A DNA stretch of 64,000 nt from Pseudomonadota bacterium. GTDB lineage: Bacteria; Desulfobacterota; Binatia; UBA9968. Under the pieces are notes generated by a model that saw only the letters and a program-made list of their open reading frames with translations, was not told the DNA's origin and ran no database searches. The stretch lies in contig JAJPJQ010000036.1 of the NCBI GenBank assembly GCA_021324155.1, positions 1 through 64,000 on the forward strand. Direction: 5' to 3'. Shown in pieces: positions 39,920 to 47,407 of this stretch; within the stretch, counting starts at the first letter, position 1; every line of letters starts with the position of its first letter. The translations under genes and the position numbers were made by a program.

Positions 39920-40526
39920 AACGATGACGCGACTGGACTGTCTGAAAATACTGGCTCCGCTGTTGAAGGACGAGGATCTGGTCGTTACCGCGCTCGGCTG
40001 GGTCGCGGGCGAATGGCACTCGGTCAGACCGAAGGACTCGAACCTTTATCAAATCAACATGGGAATGTGCGCGCCGCTCAGCCTGGGCCTTGCGCTCGTG
40101 CTCCCGCACCGGCGCGTCGTCGCCCTGGAGTCGGACGGCAGCGTGCTGCTCTATTTAGGCAACATGACGACCCTGGCGAATAAAAAACCCAAGAACCTCC
40201 TCGTCGTTGTTTTCGACAATCAATGCTACATGGCCACCGGCGGCCTGCCGACCGCCACCGCCGGAGTCACCGACCTTGCGGCGATGGCCAAAGCCGCGGG
40301 CATCGTCCATAGCTACGAGACGAGAAGCACTGCCGAGTTCGAAGAGCACGCGCGCGCGGCGCTCGGCCGTGAGGGACCGACCTACATCGTCGCGAAGGTC
40401 GAGGCGGCCGGGAAACGGCTGTCGACGAATATGGACGGCAAGGAATCCAAGTATCGCTTCGTCCGCTACATAGAAAAATCCGAAGGCATCAAGATCATCG
40501 GCACGCACGCGATGCGGAGAGACTGA
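39912..40526 (+). CDS. TPP-dependent decarboxylase, C-terminal-type subunit (sulfopyruvate decarboxylase beta-like)
   Basis: A 204-residue protein corresponding to the PP half of a TPP enzyme. The cofactor motif is ALESDGSVLLYLGNMTT followed by NKKPKNLLVVVFDNQCY, i.e. a (G/S)DG to N pattern. ATG 39912 is inside the end of the alpha gene, indicating coupled translation and a heteromeric enzyme. Substrate not predictable; no sulfonate or phosphonate pathway gene is adjacent except general reductases downstream. Confidence 0.8.
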   Translation: MSETMTRLDCLKILAPLLKDEDLVVTALGWVAGEWHSVRPKDSNLYQINMGMCAPLSLGLALVLPHRRVVALESDGSVLLYLGNMTTLANKKPKNLLVVVFDNQCYMATGGLPTATAGVTDLAAMAKAAGIVHSYETRSTAEFEEHARAALGREGPTYIVAKVEAAGKRLSTNMDGKESKYRFVRYIEKSEGIKIIGTHAMRRD

Positions 40527-40578
40527 ATCTCTCGCGCGCCGGCGGCCGAAATCTTTTCGCCTCACAGAGGAGCTCGCC

Positions 40579-41316
40579 ATGGCGCACCGCAACTTCCTTG
40601 ATCGCTGTCGGCTGTTCGTTTACACCGCCGGCATTGCCGCTTTGACGGCACTTCTACCGATCTCCGGCGCAGCTTTCGCTCAAACGTCCACTATTAAGAT
40701 TGCGACGATCGGCTCGGGCAATATCGGCAGTACGGTAGGCGGCTTCTGGATCAAAGCCGGCCACCCGGTGCTGTTCTCGTCGCGTCATCCCGAAGAGCTG
40801 AAGCCGCTGGTCGACCGCCTCGGCCAGCTAGCGCGCGCGGGCACGGTCCGCGACGCGCTCGCTTTCGGCGATGTCGTCTTGATGGCTGTGCCGTACGGCG
40901 CCTATCCGCAGATCGCGAAAGAGTACGGCAAGGAGTTCGCCGGCAAGATCATGGTCGACGCGGGCAACGCGGTCATCGCGCGCGATGGCGAGATCGCCAA
41001 ACCCGCGCGCGAGAACGGCGTCGGGCTAACGACGGCGAAATTATTCCCCGGCGCGCGCGTCGTGCGCGCCTTCAATATTTTAGGCACCGGCAGGCTCAAG
41101 GAGATGGCGAATCATTCCCCGCTGTTCGCGATCCCAATCGCCGGCGACGATCAGGAGGCGCTGAAGGTCGTCTCGGCCCTCGTGCGCGAGGCGGGGTTCG
41201 AGCCGGTGATCGTCGGCTCGCTCCAACGCTCGAAGCTCTTCGAACAGACAGGACCGCTCTACGGCGCGCAGATGACCGCCAACGACATGCGCGAGAAGCT
41301 GAAGACGCTTCAGTAA
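40579..41316 (+). CDS. NADP-dependent F420-reductase-like protein with signal peptide
   Basis: A 245-residue Rossmann protein related to NADPH:F420 oxidoreductase. IKIATIGSGNIGSTVGGFW is the dinucleotide motif (about 38-55), then FSSRHPEEL and FNILGTGRL. Unusually, residues 1-35 form a Sec-type signal peptide ending GAAFAQ. GAGGAGCTCGCC precedes ATG 40579. Export of a nicotinamide-type enzyme has no obvious cofactor supply, so the protein may bind another ligand, or the N-terminus may be a membrane anchor. The stop overlaps the next start (TAATG). Confidence 0.82.
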   Translation: MAHRNFLDRCRLFVYTAGIAALTALLPISGAAFAQTSTIKIATIGSGNIGSTVGGFWIKAGHPVLFSSRHPEELKPLVDRLGQLARAGTVRDALAFGDVVLMAVPYGAYPQIAKEYGKEFAGKIMVDAGNAVIARDGEIAKPARENGVGLTTAKLFPGARVVRAFNILGTGRLKEMANHSPLFAIPIAGDDQEALKVVSALVREAGFEPVIVGSLQRSKLFEQTGPLYGAQMTANDMREKLKTLQ

Positions 41317-42242
41317 TGCTCATGCGCTTAACGCGACGAGAACTCCTTAAAGCCGGCATGGCGACCGGCGCTTCGCTGCTGCTGCCTGCGATCGATCTGC
41401 GCGCGCAGTCCTCAGGCTTGATTCAAAAGAAGATTCCATCGAGCGGCGAGAGCCTGCCCGCCATCGGGCTCGGCACGGCACGCCGCTGGGAGTCGATTAC
41501 GACCGACGCGGAGCGTGCGCCGCTCCGCGATACGCTGCGCGAGTTTAAAGCGGTCGGCGCTACGGTGATCGACAGCTCGCCGACTTACGGCACGGCGGAG
41601 GCGATCGTCGGCGAGCTCGTGTCGGAGCTTAAAGTCCGCGACGGGCTTTTCCTCGCCACCAAAGTCAGCATTAGCGGCAAGGAAGCCGGCGTCAAGCAGA
41701 TCGAGGCATCCTTTAAAAGATTGCGCACGCCGAAGATCGATCTCATCGCCGTGCACAACTTGCGCGACACCCATACGCATCTCGCCACGCTGCGCGATCT
41801 GCGCCGCGTGGGCCGTATCCGCTATATCGGCATCACGACTTCATTCCCGAACCAGTACGCCGATTTCGAGCGCACGATGAAGGCCGAGAAACTCGACTTC
41901 ATCCAGGTCGATTACGCGCTCGACAACCGGACGGCCGGCGAGCGCATCCTGCCGCTCGCCGCCGAACGCAGCATGGCGGTGATGATCAACCTGCCCTTCG
42001 GCCGCGGCCGGCTCTTCAACGCGGTGCAAGGAAAGCAGCTGCCCGAGTGGGCCGCGGAATTCGACTGCAAGACGTGGGCGCAGTTTTTTCTCAAGTACAT
42101 CGTATCGCATCCCGCCGTCACCTGCGCCGTGCCCGGCATGGCCAAGGCCGAGTACGTGCGCGACAATATCGGAGCCGCGCACGGGCGGCTGCCCGACGCC
42201 GCCATGCGGCGGCGCATGGAAAATTTCATCGACGGAGTTTAG
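41316..42242 (+). CDS. Tat-exported aldo/keto reductase
   Basis: A 308-residue AKR with an N-terminal Tat-like signal (LTRRELLKAGMATGASLLLP) and cleavage near LRAQ. AKR core: LPAIGLGTARRW, VIDSSPTYGTAEAIVG (Asp/Tyr), FLATKVSI (Lys), DLIAVHNLRD (His). The Tat route would allow export after cofactor binding. Coupled by TAATG with the reductase-like gene upstream; the pair may act on one substrate in the periplasm (inference). Confidence 0.87.
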   Translation: MLMRLTRRELLKAGMATGASLLLPAIDLRAQSSGLIQKKIPSSGESLPAIGLGTARRWESITTDAERAPLRDTLREFKAVGATVIDSSPTYGTAEAIVGELVSELKVRDGLFLATKVSISGKEAGVKQIEASFKRLRTPKIDLIAVHNLRDTHTHLATLRDLRRVGRIRYIGITTSFPNQYADFERTMKAEKLDFIQVDYALDNRTAGERILPLAAERSMAVMINLPFGRGRLFNAVQGKQLPEWAAEFDCKTWAQFFLKYIVSHPAVTCAVPGMAKAEYVRDNIGAAHGRLPDAAMRRRMENFIDGV

Positions 42243-42251
42243 ACGCTGCGG

Positions 42252-43592
42252 ATGGATTCGCACACGCAGCCTGCCGATGCCGGCGGTGGCGCGGGATATC
42301 GTCTTTTCCGCCGCATCGTCGACGCTCGGCCTGAGGAGATCGCGGCGCTCGCGTGGTCGTGGATCTATATCCTCGCCGTCTTTGCGTCCTATTACGTTAT
42401 CCGGCCGATCCGCGATGAGATCGGCGTCGCAGGCGGGATCGAAAATCTTCCCTGGCTTTTTACCGCGACGCTGCTCGGCATGCTGGCGGTAAACCCGCCG
42501 TTCGCCGCGCTCGTCGCGAAGCTGCCGCGCAATCGCTTCATCTCCATCACGTATCGATTTTTCATGGCGAATCTCGTTCTCTTCTTCCTGTTTCTCAGAG
42601 GCGCGGGCGCCGAGCAGTCGATCTGGGTAGGCCGCGTCTTTTTCGTGTGGACGTCGATTTTCAATCTCTTCGTCGTCTCGATTTTCTGGGCGCTGATGGT
42701 CGACCTCTTCAACGCCGAGCAGGGAAAGCGCCTGTTCGGCTTCATCTCCGCGGGCGCGACGCTCGGCGGCATCATGGGGTCGAGCCTCACCGCCGCGCTC
42801 GCGCAGTACATGGCGCCGGTGTATCTACTGCTCGCGTCCGCGCTTCTATTGGAGGTCGCGGTCTTCAGCGTGCGCCGGCTTTCGCGGCTTTCGGAAGCGC
42901 TTACGCGCGATCCGGCGGCGCGCGGCGAGAAAAACGTCATCGGCGGCGGCACGCTCGCGGGCATCGCCCACGCGTTCAAGTCGCCCTATCTTCTCGGCAT
43001 CGCCGTTTACATGCTGCTCTACTCGATCACCTCGACGTTTCTCTACTTCGAGCAGGCCGCGATCATCCGCGATAGCTTCGCCGACCGCGCGTCGCGCACG
43101 GCGTTTTTCGCGCGCATCGACTTGATCGTGAACGTCCTCACGCTCGCGAGCCAGATTTTTCTGACCGAGCGCACGCTGCGCGCCCTGGGCGTCGCGCTGA
43201 CGCTCACGCTTGTGCCGGCGCTCACCGCGGTCGGCTTCGGCGCGCTCGCCGTCGCGCCGACGCTCGCGATCCTCGTCGCCTTCCAGGTGCTCCGTCGCGC
43301 GGGCAATTTCGCCTTCGCGCGGCCGACGCGCGAGGTGCTCTTCACCGTCGTGCCGCGCGAGGACAAATACAAAACCAAGAATTTCATCGACACCGCCGTC
43401 TATCGCACCGGCGATCAGGTCGGCGCGTGGTCGTACGCGCTCTTCGGTTTCCTGGGAATGGGATTGACGGCGATCGCGTTCGCGGCGGTGCCGCTGTCCG
43501 CCGCCTGGCTGGTGAACGGCTGGTGGCTCGGGAGAAGGCAGGAAGCGCTGGCGAGCCGAGAGAATGCGTCTATCCTAAACTCACCCGCTTAG
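42252..43592 (+). CDS. MFS-type transporter related to NTP/NTP exchangers
   Basis: A 446-residue carrier with about 12 hydrophobic segments. YYVIRPIRDEIGVAGGIENL is typical of the NTT/TLC-like group of MFS proteins, and DLFNAEQGKRLFGFISAGATLGGI supports it. In intracellular bacteria relatives exchange ATP/ADP, but many free-living homologues have unknown substrates. It begins 9 nt after the AKR and its last 4 nt overlap the convergent molybdenum oxidase gene. Confidence 0.78.
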   Translation: MDSHTQPADAGGGAGYRLFRRIVDARPEEIAALAWSWIYILAVFASYYVIRPIRDEIGVAGGIENLPWLFTATLLGMLAVNPPFAALVAKLPRNRFISITYRFFMANLVLFFLFLRGAGAEQSIWVGRVFFVWTSIFNLFVVSIFWALMVDLFNAEQGKRLFGFISAGATLGGIMGSSLTAALAQYMAPVYLLLASALLLEVAVFSVRRLSRLSEALTRDPAARGEKNVIGGGTLAGIAHAFKSPYLLGIAVYMLLYSITSTFLYFEQAAIIRDSFADRASRTAFFARIDLIVNVLTLASQIFLTERTLRALGVALTLTLVPALTAVGFGALAVAPTLAILVAFQVLRRAGNFAFARPTREVLFTVVPREDKYKTKNFIDTAVYRTGDQVGAWSYALFGFLGMGLTAIAFAAVPLSAAWLVNGWWLGRRQEALASRENASILNSPA

Positions 43593-45862
43593 CTTTTCTG
43601 AGCTGCTCTTTCTTTTAAGGCTGCGAGCACGCGCTGCGGCGTGAACGGCGCTTCGCGGAGGCGCGCGCCGGTCGCGTCGAAGATTGCGTTGCCGATCGCC
43701 GCCGTGACGGGGACCGTCGACGGTTCACCGGCGCCGAGCGCCTGCATCTCAGGCCGGTTGATCAGCACGAGATCGACCGCGGGAACGTCGGGAAATCTGA
43801 GGATCGGATAGCTCTGCCAATCGAGGCTCGTGACGCCGGTCGCGTCGAAGGTGACTTCTTCAAGCAGCGCGCGGCTCACGCCCTGGATAACATTGCCTTC
43901 GACCTGATTTGCGACGCCGTCGGGATTGATCATGAGGCCGCAGTCGTGCCCGCAGACGACGCGCTTGACGGCGACCTTGCCCGTCGACTTTTCTACTTCC
44001 ACGTCGGCGATGACCACGACCCAGACGTCGGAATGGCGCGTCAGGGCGACGCCGCGGCCGCGCGCGACGCTGCCGCTCTGGGCCGGCGCGGGCGACGGCC
44101 GCTTTTGCCAGCCGAACTTTTCCGCCGCCGCCTTAAGGCAATCAATGCCGCGCGGCTCGGAGATGTGGCGCAGCCGGTAGTCTACGGGATCGACCTTCAC
44201 GTCGGCGGCGATGTCGTCTAAGAGGCCTTCGCTCGCGAAGCAGCGCGCGGTCGAGCCGGGGGCGCGCAGATTGCTCGTGCGCAGCGGGATCGGCTCCGGA
44301 AAATGCCAGTTGACGTACTCGATGATGATTTTTTGGTTCGGCACCTGGTAAACCTCGCCGCCGCTCTGGGTGCCGTTGACGCCGCCCGGATTGTTCGGCT
44401 TCAAGCCGACTTGGAGCGATGCGAGCAGCGGAGTGGAGCCCGAAGCGGTCCACGGCTGATCGTAGTCGACAAAATCCCACGCGACGATCTTGCCGTCTCC
44501 ATCGACAGCCGCTTTGACTTCTTCGAGCTGAGCGGGTCCTTTCGGCTCCCAGCCGTGCTCGTCGCGGCGCGACCACTGAACGCGCACGGGCGCGCCGGCC
44601 GAGCGCGAGAGCAGCGCGGCGTCCTCGGCGCCGTCGTCGGTGCTCATGCGCCCGTAGGAACCCGACGCTTCATGATAGATGACGCGCACATTCTGCTCGG
44701 GGATCTTGAGCAGCGCGGCGATCATCGTGCGCGTGCGGAACGGACCCTGCGGCCCCGACCAGATCGTCGCCCTATCGCCCTTCACGTCCGCGATCGCGCA
44801 GGACGGGCCGATCATGCCGTGCATCTGAAACGGCCAGCGGAAGCTCGCCTGGTAGGTTTTTTTCGCTTCGCTGAAGGCCTTGCCGATATCGCCCTTCTCG
44901 ACCACCTTCTGCGTCCGGACGGACTTGCTCGTCTTCAAGTACGTGTAAAGCTCGTTTCCGACGGGCAGTTTCGTTTTCGGCGGCGTCCAGACGACCTTGA
45001 GCGCGTCGGCGGCCTTGATCGCCGCCCACTCGGTCTTCGCGACCACGCCGACGAAATTCCCCTCGCGCACGACCTTGACGAAACCCGAAATGTCGCGCGC
45101 CGCGCTATCGTCGATCTTGGCCGGCTCGCTGTTGACCACCGGCGGGCGCACGACGCGGCCGTGCAGCATGCCGGGAATGCGCAAGTCGTGAATGTACGCC
45201 TCTTCCCCGACGAGCTTCTTCGGCACGTCGAAGCGCTTCAGCGGCTTGCCGACGATCTTGTAGTCTTTCGGGTCTTTCGCTTTCGCGTCCGGGGCGACCT
45301 TCATGTCCCAGCCGGTACCGGTCGCGGAGATTTTCACGTCGAAGCGCTTGCCGCCGATCAGCTCGCCGTAAGCGACCTTCTTGCCGGCATCGCCGGCGAC
45401 GCTGACGACGCCGTCGTTAACGACGAGCTTCTCGACCGGCGTTTTCAAACGCGCGGAAGCCAGTTTCAAAAGCTCGCGGCGCGCCGCGGCGCTCGCTTGG
45501 CGGATCTGCGGGCCGGCGCGCTCGATCGTTCGGCTGCCGACGGTCGAGCCCTGCTCGATCGTATTCGCGGTATCGCCAGAAGCCATTTTCACGCGATCCA
45601 ACGGGACATCGAGCTCCTCGGCGACGATCTGCGCGAGCGCGGTGATCGTGCCGGTGCCGATCTCGACCTTGCTGGTGTAGAAGGTGACCGTTCCGTCGGG
45701 CGCGATCGCGAGCCAGGAGTCGAGGTATTGTGGATCGTTGTCGCCGGAGGCCGGAGTGTTCTGGGCGAATAAATTCGCTCGGGGCGGGAACAGGCTGAAG
45801 CTCACAATCAACGCACCCGTTCCCTGCAAGAATCGCCTGCGTGAAAGTTCCCGAGTCTTCAT
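43589..45862 (-). CDS. Tat-exported molybdopterin-binding oxidase subunit (xanthine dehydrogenase family)
   Basis: A 757-residue large subunit of the aldehyde oxidase/isoquinoline oxidoreductase (IorB) type. The N-terminus has a Tat motif SRRRFLQGTGALIVSFSLF. The active-site Glu is seen in LGAGEPSTVPVTAAIGNAIF, and SGSYGRMSTDDGAEDAALLS is a cofactor-binding block. Relatives hydroxylate N-heterocycles or oxidise aldehydes with a [2Fe-2S] partner and often a cytochrome. No such partner gene lies beside it, so it is an orphan subunit here. Confidence 0.87.
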   Translation of the reverse strand: MKTRELSRRRFLQGTGALIVSFSLFPPRANLFAQNTPASGDNDPQYLDSWLAIAPDGTVTFYTSKVEIGTGTITALAQIVAEELDVPLDRVKMASGDTANTIEQGSTVGSRTIERAGPQIRQASAAARRELLKLASARLKTPVEKLVVNDGVVSVAGDAGKKVAYGELIGGKRFDVKISATGTGWDMKVAPDAKAKDPKDYKIVGKPLKRFDVPKKLVGEEAYIHDLRIPGMLHGRVVRPPVVNSEPAKIDDSAARDISGFVKVVREGNFVGVVAKTEWAAIKAADALKVVWTPPKTKLPVGNELYTYLKTSKSVRTQKVVEKGDIGKAFSEAKKTYQASFRWPFQMHGMIGPSCAIADVKGDRATIWSGPQGPFRTRTMIAALLKIPEQNVRVIYHEASGSYGRMSTDDGAEDAALLSRSAGAPVRVQWSRRDEHGWEPKGPAQLEEVKAAVDGDGKIVAWDFVDYDQPWTASGSTPLLASLQVGLKPNNPGGVNGTQSGGEVYQVPNQKIIIEYVNWHFPEPIPLRTSNLRAPGSTARCFASEGLLDDIAADVKVDPVDYRLRHISEPRGIDCLKAAAEKFGWQKRPSPAPAQSGSVARGRGVALTRHSDVWVVVIADVEVEKSTGKVAVKRVVCGHDCGLMINPDGVANQVEGNVIQGVSRALLEEVTFDATGVTSLDWQSYPILRFPDVPAVDLVLINRPEMQALGAGEPSTVPVTAAIGNAIFDATGARLREAPFTPQRVLAALKERAAQKS

Positions 45863-45996
45863 GCGCCGCTCCTTTTCGTGGCCGTGCCTTCGAGACTGAG
45901 GACTCTCTTATGGCAGCGCAAAAGCCGCGTCAAGCAGGACCGCGGCCTGTATATTTTGTTTTGCGGCTGTGCTTTAACCATGCCGAGGAGGGTGCC

Positions 45997-46365
45997 ATGA
46001 AGATACTGCGCATGCGCTCGTGGAATTTTCACGCCGAAGATTTCGAGGCAATGAAGCGCTTTTACCACGAAGGGCTCGGTCTCGAGGTTAAAAAGACGCA
46101 CATGGTCTCCGGCGTCGACGTGGTGCGCCTCGGCGCCGGCGATACGGGATTGGGATTGTTCAACGCCGCCGAAAAGCGTGCGCCGCGCGTGCCGCACCAC
46201 ACGTTCGACATCGAAGGGCCGGACGATCCGAACGAACTGGCCCGCGAGCTGGAAGGCAAGGGCCTCAAGGTGCACGACATCCGCGCGCACGACAATGGCA
46301 AGGGCTATTCCGTTTACGTGATCGATCCCGGCGGCAACCGCCTTGAGCTTTCAAAGCCCGAGTAA
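45997..46365 (+). CDS. VOC family protein (glyoxalase-like)
   Basis: A 122-residue vicinal-oxygen-chelate protein. SWNFHAEDFEAMKRFYHEGLGLEV opens the fold and VIDPGGNRLEL closes it; His in RVPHHTFDI and Glu in NRLEL may be metal ligands. ATG 45997 follows GAGGAGGG. Substrate unknown. It stands alone, convergent with queE after 15 nt. The 134 nt spacer upstream, shared with the divergent oxidase gene, contains no further gene. Confidence 0.82.
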   Translation: MKILRMRSWNFHAEDFEAMKRFYHEGLGLEVKKTHMVSGVDVVRLGAGDTGLGLFNAAEKRAPRVPHHTFDIEGPDDPNELARELEGKGLKVHDIRAHDNGKGYSVYVIDPGGNRLELSKPE

Positions 46366-46380
46366 GCGGGAGCGGACCGG

Positions 46381-47067
46381 CTAGGTTCCGCGCCGGTTCC
46401 CCCAAATGTCGATCTGCAAGCGCGGGCAGTAGGTAAAGCCGTGCGTCTTGCATAGTTCGACGATCCACGGCGCGCGCGCGTGCAGCTCCTCGCGCGTCTG
46501 TCCCTGCGGCATGACAAGCACCCGCGCGCGGTCGATCCCTCCGAGCTTTTCCATGATCTCCTCGATCTCGGCGAAATCGTCCTCACCGTCGGCGACGAAC
46601 TTGAGCTGAAAATCGTAATGTTCGATGAATTCGGCGAGCGCCGGGAAATCGAGCCGGCGCTGCTGGTGCATCCAGGCGAAGCGGCCGCTGTCGCGCTTCC
46701 AGGGCGTCGAGTTCGCGAGCTTGGGGCTCAGCGACATGAGGTCGCAACGCACCGGTTTGAACACCGTCCCCGCGGTCTCGATGGTGATATGAAAATTCTC
46801 CGATTTTAGACGCTCGGTCAAATCCTCGATTTCCGGCGCGATCAGCGGCTCGCCGCCGGTGACGACGGCGTGGCGCGAAGGATAACGCTTCGCTTCGGCG
46901 ATAATGTCATCGAGCGTTTTTTCCTCCCCTTCCGGCTCCCAGGACGTGTACGGCGTATCGCACCAGACGCAGCGCAGGTTGCAGCCGGAGGTGCGGATAA
47001 AAACCGACGGAATGCCGGCCAGCCGCCCCTCGCCCTGGATCGAGTGAAAAATTTCCGCGACGCGCAT
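46381..47067 (-). CDS. queE: 7-carboxy-7-deazaguanine synthase
   Basis: A 228-residue radical-SAM enzyme of queuosine/7-deazapurine synthesis, converting 6-carboxytetrahydropterin to CDG. Start MRVAEIFHSIQGEGRLAG and cluster motif CNLRCVWCDTPYTSWE are canonical, as is VVTGGEPLIAPEI. None of queC, queF or a clear QueD is adjacent; the PTPS-type protein at 28.7 kb lacks the QueD Cys. Confidence 0.94.
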   Translation of the reverse strand: MRVAEIFHSIQGEGRLAGIPSVFIRTSGCNLRCVWCDTPYTSWEPEGEEKTLDDIIAEAKRYPSRHAVVTGGEPLIAPEIEDLTERLKSENFHITIETAGTVFKPVRCDLMSLSPKLANSTPWKRDSGRFAWMHQQRRLDFPALAEFIEHYDFQLKFVADGEDDFAEIEEIMEKLGGIDRARVLVMPQGQTREELHARAPWIVELCKTHGFTYCPRLQIDIWGNRRGT

Positions 47068-47115
47068 CTCCGGATATCAAAGCGCGCGGTGCAATCGAAT
47101 GCAACCGGTTTTCGC

Positions 47116-47150
47116 TTGACTGGGGGTTGCCCTGTGATAAAAATAGAAGG
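47116..47150 (+). promoter_or_regulatory. putative promoter and ribosome binding site of the small orphan gene
   Basis: TTGACT (47116-47121) and an A-rich TAAAAAT (47138-47144), 16 bp apart, resemble a sigma-70 promoter; AGAAGG (47145-47150) is a good ribosome binding site 7 nt before ATG 47158. If the hexamers were both used, the transcript would have a very short leader, so the assignment is tentative. Confidence 0.4.
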
Positions 47151-47157
47151 TTGTTCC

Positions 47158-47400
47158 ATGAAGCAAGATAGCGAAGCCGTAGCCGCCGAGGAAATTAAGC
47201 TAAGACGGCTCCGATTTGCGATGGATTTGACCGCCGCGCTCCTCCGGCAGGCCGAACTGACCCTCGACGAGGCGCGAGAGGTCGTCGCCCATGCCAAGAC
47301 GACAGCCCTGGAGCTGTTTCCCGACAAGGGCGAGACGTTCGATTTGATCTACGGCTCGCGCTTCCGCCGCATACTCGTCGAACGATACCGGCTGACTTAG
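47158..47400 (+). CDS. small conserved-looking hypothetical protein
   Basis: An 80-residue, mostly helical, charged protein (AAEEIKLRRLRFAMDLT, ELTLDEAREVVAHAKTTALE, then FDLIYGSRFRRIL). No domain recognised. It has its own AGAAGG ribosome binding site, a plausible promoter and a position 7 nt before uvrA, so it is likely expressed and might be co-transcribed with uvrA. No signal peptide or membrane helix. The longer frame upstream is antisense to queE and was rejected. Confidence 0.65.
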   Translation: MKQDSEAVAAEEIKLRRLRFAMDLTAALLRQAELTLDEAREVVAHAKTTALELFPDKGETFDLIYGSRFRRILVERYRLT

Positions 47401-47407
47401 ATCGCGT

